A stretch of DNA of 64,000 nucleotides from an uncultured Bacteroidales bacterium (lineage in GTDB: Bacteria > Bacteroidota > Bacteroidia > Bacteroidales > UBA932), in assembly GCA_905235445.1 (NCBI GenBank), contig CAJOLJ010000002.1:1-64000 (forward strand), given 5' to 3'. The notes below the pieces were generated by a model, which made no database searches, had not been told where the DNA came from, and was given only the letters and a program-made list of their open reading frames with translations. Shown here piece by piece: positions 26,411 through 36,399 of this stretch (its first letter is position 1; each line of letters begins with the position of its first letter). The translations under genes were made by a program, and so were the position numbers.

Positions 26411-28823
26411 TTAAGTGGCGCCCTCCTCCTGAGGGGAGGGTTCCTCCATTTCATCTTTTCCGCCCCCCTGGCGCCTACTTTTCCTGCCCTCTTTTTTCGA
26501 GGCCTTTCCCTTTACCCTGTCAGCCTTGGCCTGCCCCTTGTCCTGGAGGACCTGCATCTTGAGCTTGCGGACCTTGCCGTCGTAGCATGTTACGGAGACG
26601 GTACCGTCATCGTTGACCTGGATCTCCGTATCCGGCCGGACCATCGGGGTCTTGGAGTTCTTTGCCAGGGCGGGCCCGCCCTCGTATTCGTAGAAAAGGG
26701 TCTGGATCGATGTCCTCACCGCCCAGTATACCTTGTCACCCACGAAAACGGGTTCAGGCAGGGACTTTATCGTCTCTTTCACTTCTATCCCCTGCCAACC
26801 TTCCGCAGTGTTTCCGTGGAGGTCAAAGTAGCCGAGAGTGTTGTCGGTGAAAAGGAGCATGACCCTGAAGTTCCCGTTGCCGTCCAGGTCATAGCATGCA
26901 GGACCCAGGAGGATTTCCTTGCCCATGTCCACCGGGAACCCGTTCACGATCTGGCTTCCTTTCTCAAACAGGTACAGGCGGCTTCCTGCCGCGAAGAGCC
27001 ACTGGATCTTCCCGCTCTGGAAGTAGTCTATGTTCTCCACGTAGCCGCAGATGGTATACTTGAAAGGTATGCCCCACAGTGCCTTTCCGTTCTCGTCCCT
27101 CACGGAGAGGGACTTGTTCGGAGCCTGGTTCAGCGTGTAGGTCTTCCAGTTCTGGTAGTTTATGACCTTGTAGGGTCCCTTGGGAACCACCACGACAGTG
27201 TCCCTTTCAACTACCGGGGTCCTGGACTTGCTCACTTCGACACGGTTCACTCTCATCCTGGCTGTCCCGTCATCCAGCACGCTTATGCAGATGGGTTCGT
27301 AGTCTATTCCATTCAAGGTCCTGCGAAGGGAAGCAGTCAGGGAAGGCTTGGTATAGGTATCTATCACTGCGGGGAACTCAGAGAGGGACAGATAGGCTTC
27401 CATCCTGGCTCCCTTGGTGGGGAGATTGGAGGAGAGGGCGTTCTCTCCCAGCAGGGTGGCGAGACTGTGCGGGGCGTCACTTAGGTACCGCAGGGCTGCA
27501 TTGCCGCCCACAATCAGCCAGTCATCCTTGATGAAGCAATATCTCTCATCCCCTGCCGTGAAGAGGGATCCGAACTCGGCACCGATGAAGCCTTTGAACC
27601 TGTACGGAATCACGCCCCCCTTGTACTCACGCATCTGCTTCATGGAAGTTGAGGCAAGAAGGACCTTGGGATCCTGTTTGCCGACCCTGAGGGCGAGAAT
27701 GTCACTGAGCCCGCTGTCCAGGCGAAGGGTGGCCTTCGTCACTTCCTGTACGTCAAGACGCACGACCATCTTCTCGGGAGTGAGTCCCGTCAGGGTGTCC
27801 CGCAGCGAAGCGTTCATCTGACGGTATCTGTCAAGGGAACCCTGGGCGTCGAGATATTTCTTGTAAAGGTCAAGATATTCCGTGACGGACGGGGTGGCGA
27901 GGGAAACTGCGCTCACGGTATTGAACGGAAGCATGCTCCCGAAAAGCAGCTCCCCTCCCTGCATCTGGGAGACGAGCTTGGCGAAGAAGGCGTTGGACGG
28001 GGACGGGCTGGTTCGGAGGGACAGGTCCGCGAGCAGAGGACTGCAGGAGTCCAACGAAAGAGAGAACCAGTCAGCTACGGTCTTCGAAAAATCGCTGTAG
28101 GACCGGGGTATGTTCTTGCCGTGCGAGGACAGGAGCTTGACCATGTAGGCCCCGGAAAGGAACATCGCATTCTTGCTCCCTGCCTGCGAGGCTGTCTGCG
28201 GGAAGCCCTTCTTGTCCAGGATGGAGCTTCCGCTCTCAAGATGCCTCTGCGAGGAAAGCACCAGTGTCCTCGAGGGGGATATCACCATGAGGCCACGCTT
28301 GGAGAGCCTTCCCTGACGGGAGGCATTTTCCTGCTGGAGAAGTTCCTGGGGCAAGGGACGAGAAGTACTTGCTCTGAAGGCGACAGGAGCGGGCCATGGC
28401 AGAAATGCTGGCCACGTCCTCCAGGGAGTCCGCAGGCGCCTCCAATATGAGAAGGGGCGTAAGCTCCCCGCTGTAATGCATGGAGATGATGGCTTCGGAT
28501 GAGAGGAAAGAAGACGGGATGGAGTCCCTGACCTCATCTATGAACTTCCCGAGTCCACCCTTCGCATCATTGGTGAGGAAAGGACGGAAGAACTTGGTGG
28601 TGTCGGTAAGGAGATCGGTGAGGCCCCCGAAATCGGAAAATGTCATCAGTATGGCTGCGTCCGAGGGTACCGCAGGAAGAAGCCGGTACTCCGACACGGC
28701 AGCCTTCGGCGATGCGCTTTCCCCTCCCTTCTTTCCCGGGAAGAGCTTTACTACGCCAAAGACCACAAGCCCCCCCATCAGGACAAGGGCCACCAGTGAT
28801 GAAACTAGAGTTTTTCTTTCCAT
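26411..28823 (-). pseudogene. membrane-anchored DUF3352-like protein gene interrupted by a frameshift
   Basis: Two overlapping minus-strand frames make one gene. The first, from 28823, has an N-terminal membrane anchor (LVSSLVALVLMGGLVVFGVV) and normal sequence up to about RSCRLQSKYFS, then turns to nonsense and stops at 28236. The second reads nonsense upstream and becomes sensible from about RPLPQELLQQENASRQG to its stop at 26411. The switch lies near 28350-28365 and corresponds to one extra base. The joined protein would be about 800 residues, with a large mixed alpha/beta part resembling DUF3352 proteins, a beta-propeller-like tail (ACYDLDGNGNFRVMLLFTDN) and a lysine-rich C-terminus. Both halves keep good codon quality, so a recent mutation or an assembly error is likely. 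Confidence 0.8.
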
Positions 28824-28934
28824 TTACTAACCAAGGGACAGGCGGCACCCGCATCTCCAAAAGAGTGCCTACTTCCCAATTTATGCAAATTTAGTTCAAA
28901 TTATCTGCCCCGTCAAATTATGGAAAGGTATTTA

Positions 28935-30371
28935 TTATATCGCAAGGCGGAACCCGTAAGTGGCTTTCACCCCGTAAACGTGATTGCTGGCCCTGTTTGA
29001 GACCCTGCATGCCCCCCATGGCGAAGCGGCGCTTCCGCCCCTCATTACTTTGACATCAGGGTCCGCCACCATCCCATTCCCATAGTCGGTGTAGGAATCG
29101 ATGCACCACTCCCAGGCATTTCCGCTCATATCGTACAGTCCCAGTTCGTTGGGCTTTTTGGTTCGGATCTTCGTGACTCTGTGGTCAGGCTGGTTATCTG
29201 CATATACCGCCACGGTCCCCACAAGATTGGCTCCGCTGTAGCGGTATCCCCTTGATTTCTCCCCGCCTCTTGCGGCATACTCCCACTCCTGTTCCGTGGG
29301 GAGGCGGAAGGTCCTTCCGGTCAAGGAATTCAGCTTGTAAATGAAGTCCTGCGCCCCGTACCATGAGACATTGACGACGGGAGCGTCGAGGTTTTTCTCG
29401 CTGTTGCCGAAGGGAAGAAAGCCCATTACCTTGAGGAACAGTCCCGCCGTTACTTCGTCAGTCTGCATCTCAAAGTCCTCCACCACCACTTCGTGTGAAG
29501 GTTTTTCGTTGTCGGAGGCATACTGCCCCTGCTCCGAGGTGGCACCCATGAAGAATTTCCCACCCCTTACTGCCGTCATTGCTATCCGCTCTCCCAGCAC
29601 TTCCACAGTTTCGGTGGTGCAGCTATGCTCCCTGGGCGGGAACTCTCCCCTGAGGAATATCCCCACAAGCTGCTCCGGGGCCTTGTCCCCGGGGCGGACT
29701 GCTAGGCGGAAAGTAAGCCCACCTGACTTGGCGGAAGGGGAAAGGCTCTCCCTCGTGGCAGAGGAGCGCACGACACACAGCGCCCCCTTTCCCTCCCCCG
29801 TCGGATCATACGCCGCATGGGCGGGGAAATTCTCCGCAAAAACGTCCGAGCACCATTCCTTCAGTTTGGCTTCGACCTTGACCGACCCGCTTTTCACCGC
29901 ATACTCCCACATGGCCTCCGTGGGAAGGATGAAGGGCACCCCGGTGAGTTTGGATAGTTTCGAGGCGAACTTCTCGCAGTCCTTTTTCGATACCCTGTCA
30001 ACAGGAAGGGACGGACTGAGGGCAGAGGCTGGATTGGAGCCCATGACCGCTGTCCATAGCGCCTGCGAAACAGGCTCCTCCATAATGGCGAAGGGATCCA
30101 TCACGACCTGCATCGGCACCTGGCAACCGGTCACGAACCGGCCGTCACGGGTAGTCCCGAGAGCCACAGTGCCAGCGCTCACTTTCGCCATGCTGAATGA
30201 AACGTCCTTGACAGTGTATGTATCCTCGACGATGACAGGGCCCGAGTCGTCGCTGCCGATGTTACCTCCCCCCTGCGAGCAGGAGGGGAAAATGAATGAA
30301 GACAGGACAAAGAGGGTGCATGCCATTAAAGATGACAGAGTGGAAGAAAAGATGTTATGACTAGGATCCAT
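28935..30371 (-). CDS. lipoprotein with two formylglycine-enzyme-like (SUMF1) domains
   Basis: A 478-residue protein. The long leader ends in a lipobox (FIFPSC, about residues 26-31); an internal ATG at MACTLFVLSS could be the true start. Residues about 55-220 are a degenerate FGE/SUMF1-type domain (SAGTVALG, LPTEAMWEYAVKSG), and residues about 240-478 are a well-preserved one (GGKFFMGATSEQG, RLPTEQEWEYAARGGEK, GLYDMSGNAWEWCIDSY, VMRGGSAAS, GACRVSNRASN, YGFRLAI). The pair of active-site cysteines of true formylglycine-generating enzymes is not visible, so a binding or structural role is more likely than catalysis. It lies alone on the minus strand at the edge of the signalling cluster, which contains a kinase fused to the same type of domain. 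Confidence 0.85.
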   Translation of the reverse strand: MDPSHNIFSSTLSSLMACTLFVLSSFIFPSCSQGGGNIGSDDSGPVIVEDTYTVKDVSFSMAKVSAGTVALGTTRDGRFVTGCQVPMQVVMDPFAIMEEPVSQALWTAVMGSNPASALSPSLPVDRVSKKDCEKFASKLSKLTGVPFILPTEAMWEYAVKSGSVKVEAKLKEWCSDVFAENFPAHAAYDPTGEGKGALCVVRSSATRESLSPSAKSGGLTFRLAVRPGDKAPEQLVGIFLRGEFPPREHSCTTETVEVLGERIAMTAVRGGKFFMGATSEQGQYASDNEKPSHEVVVEDFEMQTDEVTAGLFLKVMGFLPFGNSEKNLDAPVVNVSWYGAQDFIYKLNSLTGRTFRLPTEQEWEYAARGGEKSRGYRYSGANLVGTVAVYADNQPDHRVTKIRTKKPNELGLYDMSGNAWEWCIDSYTDYGNGMVADPDVKVMRGGSAASPWGACRVSNRASNHVYGVKATYGFRLAI

Positions 30372-30405
30372 AATGTGAAGGTCAATCTTTGGTGAAACTT
30401 GACTG

Positions 30406-30413
30406 CAAAGGTA
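30406..30413 (-). promoter_or_regulatory. -7 box of the double-SUMF1 lipoprotein gene
   Basis: On the minus strand TACCTTTG followed by C is a perfect TAnnTTTG box 34 bases before the start at 30371. The -33 region is AT-rich but has no TTTG, and the TTTCGT direct repeats of the neighbouring cluster promoters are absent here. Confidence 0.6.
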
Positions 30414-30536
30414 TAAATAAAGGTGTTTTTTCTTTCATCCCACGGGGGGATAATTGCCCGGAACGGAGGATTTCAAATAGGAGGAAGCGGACAGCGCCCT
30501 TTCATTCGTCCCTGTAACGCACCCACTTAAAGGGGT

Positions 30537-30613
30537 TTTCATCAAAGAAACGGGGAATTTCGTGTAAAAATCGCCCAAACTTTTTGTCATGAAATAATCT
30601 ACTCGTATTTTTG
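30537..30613 (+). promoter_or_regulatory. cluster promoter E: TTTCGT direct repeat plus -33/-7 promoter
   Basis: First repeat TTTCATCA at 30537-30544, 13 bases, second repeat TTTCGTGTAAAA at 30558-30569, 36 bases, then -7 box TATTTTTG at 30606-30613. TTTG at 30583-30586 is a correct -33 element 19 bases ahead of the -7 box. The ATG of the first WHG-box gene follows at 30659. This is the only plus-strand copy of an architecture found four more times on the minus strand of the same cluster. Confidence 0.85.
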
Positions 30614-30658
30614 TAACGGAAACAGGATTTTACCTCGACTATTCAAAAACCGCATACC

Positions 30659-31552
30659 ATGAAAACACGTCGTTCACAGTCCCCTACCCCCTTTGACAGC
30701 GAAGAGACTGTATTCCTTGACGAGTCAACCCAAAAGGAAGTCCGCGAACCGGATTCCAAAAAGATAATGGGCGCAATGCTTCCGGCGGCGGCCCTCACGA
30801 CAGGCGGGATTTTCATAGCTATGGAAGCTGTCCCCCAGACCTCCGCCCCGTCCGAGGAGACCGAAACCCGGGAGGTCCCCTCCGGCCCCCTCCCTGTGGC
30901 GACATCCGTAAATAACTCCATGGGCTTTGTCGAGGCCTTCAATGCCGCGAGGGAGGAAGTCGGGGCCGGCGGCCTGTTCTCCTGGCACGGGAACATCTAT
31001 TCCACATACTCCAAGGAGGAGTGGGAGGCCATGAGTTCCCTCCAGCACTCCCAGTACGACTCCGCCATAGCCCAGACCTCCATAGAGGTCGAGCCCTGGG
31101 AGGAGGGTCCCTCAGCCGCTTCGGCCACCAGGGGGAAAGGGGCGGCTGAGGGAGCACAGATGATGGAGGTTTCCGAAGTCAGGGAAGAAGAGAAGGGTGA
31201 AAGCGAGCCTTCCATTACACAGGTCCGCACTGCTTCCGCCGAGGAGTCCATGTTCGACAAGGAATACCACATCCACAGCGTGAACACGGTTTCCAGCAAT
31301 GAAGGGTCCGCCACCATCATCAATGCCAGCATAGAAGGTCACAGTGCCCAGTTCATAGACGGGAACGGGGACGGCACCGTGGACGAACTCCTCGTTGACC
31401 GCAATGACGACGGGGTCATTTCCCAGGACGAGATTTTCACCCCGGAAGGCACTCTTACGGTGGAAAACGTCCAGGCGCTCGCCACAGGAGTCGACGAGAG
31501 CCAGGGCATCGATGAAGGCATCTTCCTCAGTGATGATGACGGACTGCTCTGA
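30659..31552 (+). CDS. WHG-box acidic single-pass membrane protein, copy 1
   Basis: A 297-residue member of a local paralogous family. Layout: cytoplasmic N-terminus of about 35 residues with an acidic threonine box (SEETVFLDEST), one membrane helix (IMGAMLPAAALTTGGIFIAM), a proline/acid-rich linker, the shared box with AFNAAREEVGAGGLFSWHG and IYSTYSKEEWEAM at about residues 92-125, an acidic middle, and a C-terminal segment FIDGNGDGTVDELLVDRNDD that looks like a calcium-binding DxDxDG loop. N-in/C-out topology is inferred. It leads the transcript from promoter E, with the vWA and ABC genes downstream. I do not know a function; similar conserved hypothetical proteins occur in Bacteroidales. 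Confidence 0.75.
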   Translation: MKTRRSQSPTPFDSEETVFLDESTQKEVREPDSKKIMGAMLPAAALTTGGIFIAMEAVPQTSAPSEETETREVPSGPLPVATSVNNSMGFVEAFNAAREEVGAGGLFSWHGNIYSTYSKEEWEAMSSLQHSQYDSAIAQTSIEVEPWEEGPSAASATRGKGAAEGAQMMEVSEVREEEKGESEPSITQVRTASAEESMFDKEYHIHSVNTVSSNEGSATIINASIEGHSAQFIDGNGDGTVDELLVDRNDDGVISQDEIFTPEGTLTVENVQALATGVDESQGIDEGIFLSDDDGLL

Positions 31553-31612
31553 TGCTTTGCAGTAATTGAAAGAAAAGAATATCAACAACCAGGACAATAC
31601 CATCATAACGTC

Positions 31613-33850
31613 ATGAAGAACGGAAAAACACTGCTTCTGTCCGCCCTCTGTGCGGTCCTTTTCGCCTCGGTCTCCCTTGCCCAGACACCCAAGCAAATCC
31701 CGAAGGCCAAGGAGTTCATCTCGAAACCGCAGCTTGCCTCCCAGAAGATCATCACCGAGGAGATGTACAATACTTTCATTACCGGAAAATACCAGAGTGA
31801 GAGTGCCGGTTCGTACTGGGATGCCTATAGCGACCGTAGCAGCAACAATACTTACGTCGATTCCAAATGCAAGAAGACCTTCTCTTCCCTGGGATACAAG
31901 GAAAAGGTCAGGATCGCCGCCATCAGAGGGAATGCCGCCCTGGTATACAGCATCCCCGAGGGACTCGTATATCCCGCCCTTCCCTCCACCTTCGAGTGGA
32001 AAGGGTGGATTCCGCTGTCCAATCTCCTCCTGACGGATTATGCCCTTTCCGATGCCAAGGGACAGTTCTCGAAGGTGGTCATAAGCCAGGATGCCCTTGA
32101 ACTTCAGATGGACGCAGCCGCATTCGAGGGACGCCTGTACACGACCCCCCTCAATCCGACCAACTATGCACCCCTCCCCGGGGAAACCACCACCTCCATC
32201 TTCTATGTCGCAAAGAAGGACGGTTCATCCATGTTCCTCCTTGCCCACGACCCCGACCTCACGAACCCCGACAACATTTATGGCTGGGTGACAGCTTCGT
32301 CACTGCAGATCACAAATAACGGCAGGCTCTTCCTCGAGCCCACCTGGGAGCAGGGCAATGTGGTCACATTCGCAACTGCCGGGACAAGCGTGGATGTGAA
32401 AGGCTTCGGTGGCAAGAGCCTGGGGACGATCAGATTTGAGATGCCCAGCGGGGACGGCTACGATGACAATGCGGGCCGCCTGAGCGGTGGTCAGTGGCGC
32501 TTCCCCCTCATCGGGTCATTCGGGTCCTCCAATATCTTCGCCTTCCCCGCAAGCAGTGCCTTCGGCACGAAGGGGCCCGAGGCGAAAGCCGATATGTCCG
32601 AGGACCTGAACAACGTGAATATCATGCTTGTAATGGACGGGTCCAAGGCCTATGAACCTTACCTTACTGCCATCATCGACCGGATCAAGCAACTTCGCAA
32701 CATCAACAAATACGCTTCCATCAAGGTCGGGTACGTTTTCTACAGGGACGCTACGACAGAGGAGTATGCCACTGAGATATTTCCTCTTTCCGATGTGAAG
32801 TTCCGTTCCCTCGTGGACTACCTTGACAAGGGAGGCGAGTTCGGCTTCAAGGGCAACTTCGTGGAGCCGCTCCTTTGCGCCGGCATCGAGACCGCCATCG
32901 AGAATGCGGGGTTCCATGCATCGGAGTCCAACTACATGATCGTGCTTGGAGGGATGGGTGACCTCAACGACAGCAAGAGCGCAGTTCCCGCCAATATCGG
33001 CGAGAAACTCGACTCCCAGAACATCAACCTGCTCGGGGTGCAGCTTCAGAACTATCCTACCCGCTATCCTTTCCGCCTCTTCAACAGCCAGATTACCGAG
33101 ATGATGTCCACCCGTCTGAAGAGCCGCCTCGAGAAGACCGAGTCAGACGAGGTGAGTGTCATGCAGAGCACCAAAGTCAACGGCAATGTAAGTGAAGTCG
33201 ACTTCTACAAGGACGCAGTGGACAACCCCCTGTTCGACTACCATACCTATGTCCCTTCAAGGATGATGGACGAGGGAGATTTCGAGGATGTACTGAAGGA
33301 GATGTTCAACAGGATTTTCGAGAATGTGGACATGCAGCTCTCAGGCAAGGGGACGACCGTGGTCGAGGAGAAGGCCGAGACATTCTACTATGCCACCTCG
33401 CTCAGGGCAGATGTCGGCAAAAGGGAATTCTTCAAGAGTGTCGCCATGTATGACATGTACGAGTTCGACGACCTGATGGCCAAGTTCGCTGATTTTTATG
33501 ACATGGCCCTCACCAAGAAGGACAAGCCGGATGAATTCGTGGACAGGCTCAGCAACTGGGTCGAGGCCACTGTCCCCGTGGGGAGCATCCCCAAAATCGA
33601 GGAAATCGGCTTCTACGAGGCTCTGCGCATTGTGGAGGGCATAGACTACACACAGGATTACGACAAGGGCAAGAAGTTCAAGGATATCCGTAGCTTCAAG
33701 GGTTGCACCCAGGAGGAGTTCGCAGACATGATGGAGGACTTCTCCCTCAAATACCGCATGCTGCTGGAAATCCAGAAGACTCCCTACAAGTACACTTCCA
33801 CCGCAAACGGAAAGACCGTCTACTGGGTTCCCGTAGAACGCCTGCCCTAG
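31613..33850 (+). CDS. exported von Willebrand factor A-like protein, copy 1
   Basis: A 745-residue protein with a signal peptide (LLLSALCAVLFASVSLAQ). Residues about 55-140 form an SH3b-like beta region (YWDAYSDRSSNNTYV to FEWKGWIPLSNLLL). The vWA-like domain begins near residue 335 (NIMLVMDGSKAYEPYLTAI). Its MIDAS metal site reads DGSKA instead of DxSxS, so metal binding may be lost. The C-terminal 200 residues are helical (LSNWVEATVPVGSIPKIEEI and YRMLLEIQKTPYKYTS) and end in VYWVPVERLP. A paralogue of the same layout lies at 36400-38823 on the other strand. It is followed by an ABC ATPase gene after 10 bases, so it probably works with that transporter at the cell envelope. Confidence 0.8.
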   Translation: MKNGKTLLLSALCAVLFASVSLAQTPKQIPKAKEFISKPQLASQKIITEEMYNTFITGKYQSESAGSYWDAYSDRSSNNTYVDSKCKKTFSSLGYKEKVRIAAIRGNAALVYSIPEGLVYPALPSTFEWKGWIPLSNLLLTDYALSDAKGQFSKVVISQDALELQMDAAAFEGRLYTTPLNPTNYAPLPGETTTSIFYVAKKDGSSMFLLAHDPDLTNPDNIYGWVTASSLQITNNGRLFLEPTWEQGNVVTFATAGTSVDVKGFGGKSLGTIRFEMPSGDGYDDNAGRLSGGQWRFPLIGSFGSSNIFAFPASSAFGTKGPEAKADMSEDLNNVNIMLVMDGSKAYEPYLTAIIDRIKQLRNINKYASIKVGYVFYRDATTEEYATEIFPLSDVKFRSLVDYLDKGGEFGFKGNFVEPLLCAGIETAIENAGFHASESNYMIVLGGMGDLNDSKSAVPANIGEKLDSQNINLLGVQLQNYPTRYPFRLFNSQITEMMSTRLKSRLEKTESDEVSVMQSTKVNGNVSEVDFYKDAVDNPLFDYHTYVPSRMMDEGDFEDVLKEMFNRIFENVDMQLSGKGTTVVEEKAETFYYATSLRADVGKREFFKSVAMYDMYEFDDLMAKFADFYDMALTKKDKPDEFVDRLSNWVEATVPVGSIPKIEEIGFYEALRIVEGIDYTQDYDKGKKFKDIRSFKGCTQEEFADMMEDFSLKYRMLLEIQKTPYKYTSTANGKTVYWVPVERLP

Positions 33851-33860
33851 CATTCACGGG

Positions 33861-34730
33861 ATGGACAAGCTCTTTGAAATACGGTCCCTCGACTGCTCAT
33901 ACGAGAAGGACAGCCCCGATGCGAGGGTTGTCCTCAGGATCGCTTCCCTGGATATCCCAAGGGGACGCCAGGTCTTTATCGTAGGTGAGTCCGGGATAGG
34001 CAAAAGCACCATTCTGGAGGTCCTTGGCATGATGAACAACACTGTCGCGCCAAGGGAGGGGACCGTTTTCAATTTCTATGAGGAGGATGGCACCAAAGTG
34101 AAAGTGATGGACCTGTGGGACTCTGAAAGCGACCTCGCCCTGTCCGAGTTCCGCCTTCGTCACTTCAATTTCATCTTCCAGAACACCAACCTCATGAGCA
34201 ATTTCACGGCCTACGAGAACATTGCGATTACGAGGATGCTGCAAGGCTACAGCAGGGAGGAGTCTTTCACAAAGGCAAGGGAGGTGCTCCGTGACCTCGG
34301 CCTTGACTCCCTCGGGGAGGAAAGGATGACAACGGAACTGTCCGGGGGACAGAGGCAGAGACTTGCTTTCGCAAGGGCCATCCTGCCGGATTTCACAGTC
34401 CTCTTCGGGGATGAACCTACAGGGAACCTCGACAGCGGGAATGCCATGAATGCGATGAAGGTCCTCAGTGACAAACTTTCCCGGATGAAGGGTTCCTCCG
34501 CTGTCATTGTCACCCACGACATGCACCTGGCGAGCACTTTCGGAGATATCGTCATCAAACTCAGGAGGGTCCCTACCGGGAAGAATGATGCGGACGGGCA
34601 GCCCCTTACGATGGGAATGCTTGACAGCGCCTCCGTTTTCACCCCGTCCCCGGACAGGAAAGAGTGGAGCAACGCTACCGTGACCATACCCTCACAGGAG
34701 TTTGAACAGTACCTTAAGTCAAAAGAGTAG
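33861..34730 (+). CDS. ABC transporter ATP-binding protein (LolD/MacB type)
   Basis: A 289-residue ATPase. Walker A is VGESGIGKSTILEVLG at about residues 38-53, the Q-loop lies in FIFQNTNLMSNFTAYENI, the signature is ELSGGQRQRLAFARAI, and Walker B is FTVLFGDEPTGNLDSGN, followed by the H-loop VIVTHDMHLA. The DEPTGNLD form is typical of the LolD/MacB/FtsE group, which powers lipoprotein release, macrolide export or cell-wall hydrolase control without transporting across the membrane in the classical way. A C-terminal extension of about 40 residues follows. It lies 10 bases after the vWA gene and 2 bases before the permease gene. Confidence 0.92.
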   Translation: MDKLFEIRSLDCSYEKDSPDARVVLRIASLDIPRGRQVFIVGESGIGKSTILEVLGMMNNTVAPREGTVFNFYEEDGTKVKVMDLWDSESDLALSEFRLRHFNFIFQNTNLMSNFTAYENIAITRMLQGYSREESFTKAREVLRDLGLDSLGEERMTTELSGGQRQRLAFARAILPDFTVLFGDEPTGNLDSGNAMNAMKVLSDKLSRMKGSSAVIVTHDMHLASTFGDIVIKLRRVPTGKNDADGQPLTMGMLDSASVFTPSPDRKEWSNATVTIPSQEFEQYLKSKE

Positions 34731-34732
34731 CC

Positions 34733-36313
34733 ATGGGAATTCCGGACAGGATACAAAGCGATTATTTCAAGCTTTTCGTAAAGCGTGAGGGCAAGGTCCT
34801 GCTGGGGAAGGGCCTCTCTACCCTGTGGCTTCTCACCCTGGTTCTCACAGCGACATTCTCGGCGATAGCCTTCAGCAACGGCAGCATGAAGTATCTTGCC
34901 GCCAAGATGAACGACCCCTTTATCAGGTGGATGGACATAAGGGTGACCGACATCGGGGACGAGGCAGCCGCGATGGAGGCCCTCCTCTCAGAGGAGGGGA
35001 ACAAAACCTTCTTCGACTATGAGGGTTACCAGTTCGACTATTACGAGCCCATGTTCTTCTGGCCCAGGGAAGGAGATGACGCCCAGTATCTGAGGGTGCG
35101 CTTCCAGGGGGACATGCACACCGACCTCGTACGGGAGATCCTGAGCCGGGACAACGTCGAAGGCGGACAGGCCATAGCGGCAGTCGACATTCCCGAAAAC
35201 ACAATCGGCGTAATAATAACAAAGGAGGCCCTCCAGAGACTAGGCTATACCAAGACTCCCCCGTTCATTGATTTCGAGAGCCATAGCGTGGGGGCTGACA
35301 AATACGGGTTCCACCTCCTGGAAGGGACTTTCGCAAGGGCCCCGCTGCCCGTACTGGGGGTGGTCAAGAGACTGCCCAGCAACGTGGATGTCCTGTCCTC
35401 CGCCTACTTCATGGGGGAGAGGGCCAGCATCACACTCCCTTTCCATATGGGGGCCAACCCTCAGTACAGTCAGGTCCTGAGCTATTTTGTCCCCGGAAAC
35501 GAGGATAGGTACGATAAGTTCTGTTCCTCCCTCACAGATATAGCCTCCGGTGTCACCCCGGCGAACATCATGGTTGACAGGAACTCATTCTACAAGCCGG
35601 AACTGAGGGGCTTCATGAAGGGGGACTATGTCACGCTGAGGGGACAGAAGGATTCGGACGTGCTCAGTGCCGAGGAAATCTGGGCCGTGCACGAGGCGGT
35701 TATGAAGAAATGGGGGGACAAAGGGGTCACAAGGGTGTATGACTACAATTTCTCCAAGCCGGTCATGACCCATCCCGATTTCCTGTCGGTGTACTTCAAC
35801 AGACTGGACAAGATACGGGACTTCGAGCAGTTCATGCTCCGAAATTTCGAACTGAACCTGGACATGTCCCAGGTGAATGCGAAGGAGAATTTCAATGAGG
35901 TGAGCATCCTGGCGGGAGTGCTGTCCTGGGCCATCGTCATCTTCGCCATTGTCTGCATCATCCTTTTCATAGTGAACCTGCTGCGCTCATATTTCCAGAA
36001 GGTCAAGAGAAACCTCGGGACCTTCAAGGCTTTCGGGGTGAGCAACCGCAGCCTCATACTGGTGTACATACTGATTGTAGGGGGAACACTGCTTGCAGCC
36101 ATTATAATCTCCCTGGCGGGAGTTTTCCTCTTGCAGCTTCTGATGCAGGCCGGGGGCCTTGTCAGGGAAGGCCACTTCGGCTACCTGTCCCTGTGGTCCT
36201 GGAAGACGGTCCTCTCGGTCCTCATCATCCTCTCCGCATCCATCTACACAATCCATGCGGTGATGGGAGGCCTGCTGAAAAAGACACCGGGTGACCTGAT
36301 AAACGACAGGTAG
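34733..36313 (+). CDS. ABC transporter permease, FtsX/MacB-like
   Basis: A 526-residue permease partner of the preceding ATPase. One membrane helix lies near the N-terminus (LSTLWLLTLVLTATFSAIAF, about residues 24-43), followed by a large extracytoplasmic domain of about 340 residues. Three C-terminal helices form an FtsX-type domain: LAGVLSWAIVIFAIVCIILF, RSLILVYILIVGGTLLAAII and TVLSVLIILSASIYTIHAVM, with the cytoplasmic coupling segment KRNLGTFKAFGVSNRS between the first two. This is the mechanotransmission fold of MacB and LolCE. The large outside domain could touch the exported vWA protein encoded two genes upstream. A terminator follows. Confidence 0.88.
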   Translation: MGIPDRIQSDYFKLFVKREGKVLLGKGLSTLWLLTLVLTATFSAIAFSNGSMKYLAAKMNDPFIRWMDIRVTDIGDEAAAMEALLSEEGNKTFFDYEGYQFDYYEPMFFWPREGDDAQYLRVRFQGDMHTDLVREILSRDNVEGGQAIAAVDIPENTIGVIITKEALQRLGYTKTPPFIDFESHSVGADKYGFHLLEGTFARAPLPVLGVVKRLPSNVDVLSSAYFMGERASITLPFHMGANPQYSQVLSYFVPGNEDRYDKFCSSLTDIASGVTPANIMVDRNSFYKPELRGFMKGDYVTLRGQKDSDVLSAEEIWAVHEAVMKKWGDKGVTRVYDYNFSKPVMTHPDFLSVYFNRLDKIRDFEQFMLRNFELNLDMSQVNAKENFNEVSILAGVLSWAIVIFAIVCIILFIVNLLRSYFQKVKRNLGTFKAFGVSNRSLILVYILIVGGTLLAAIIISLAGVFLLQLLMQAGGLVREGHFGYLSLWSWKTVLSVLIILSASIYTIHAVMGGLLKKTPGDLINDR

Positions 36314-36323
36314 AAAAAGCTGT

Positions 36324-36360
36324 CCCGCCGCATCCTCCATTCGGAAGCGGCGGGATGTCG
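36324..36360 (+). terminator. terminator of the promoter-E transcript
   Basis: A perfect 8-bp stem CCCGCCGC/GCGGCGGG with a 15-base loop is followed by ATGTCGTTTT. It ends the WHG-vWA-ABC operon, which is convergent with the second vWA gene. Confidence 0.65.
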
Positions 36361-36399
36361 TTTTACGGGGAAGGCCCCGATGGGGGATCAAGGCTTTCG

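Noticed and set aside
26411..28823. Programmed ribosomal frameshift
   Set aside because: No clear slippery heptamer with a downstream structure was seen at the crossing point, and the shift is of the single-extra-base kind common in sequencing or recent mutation.
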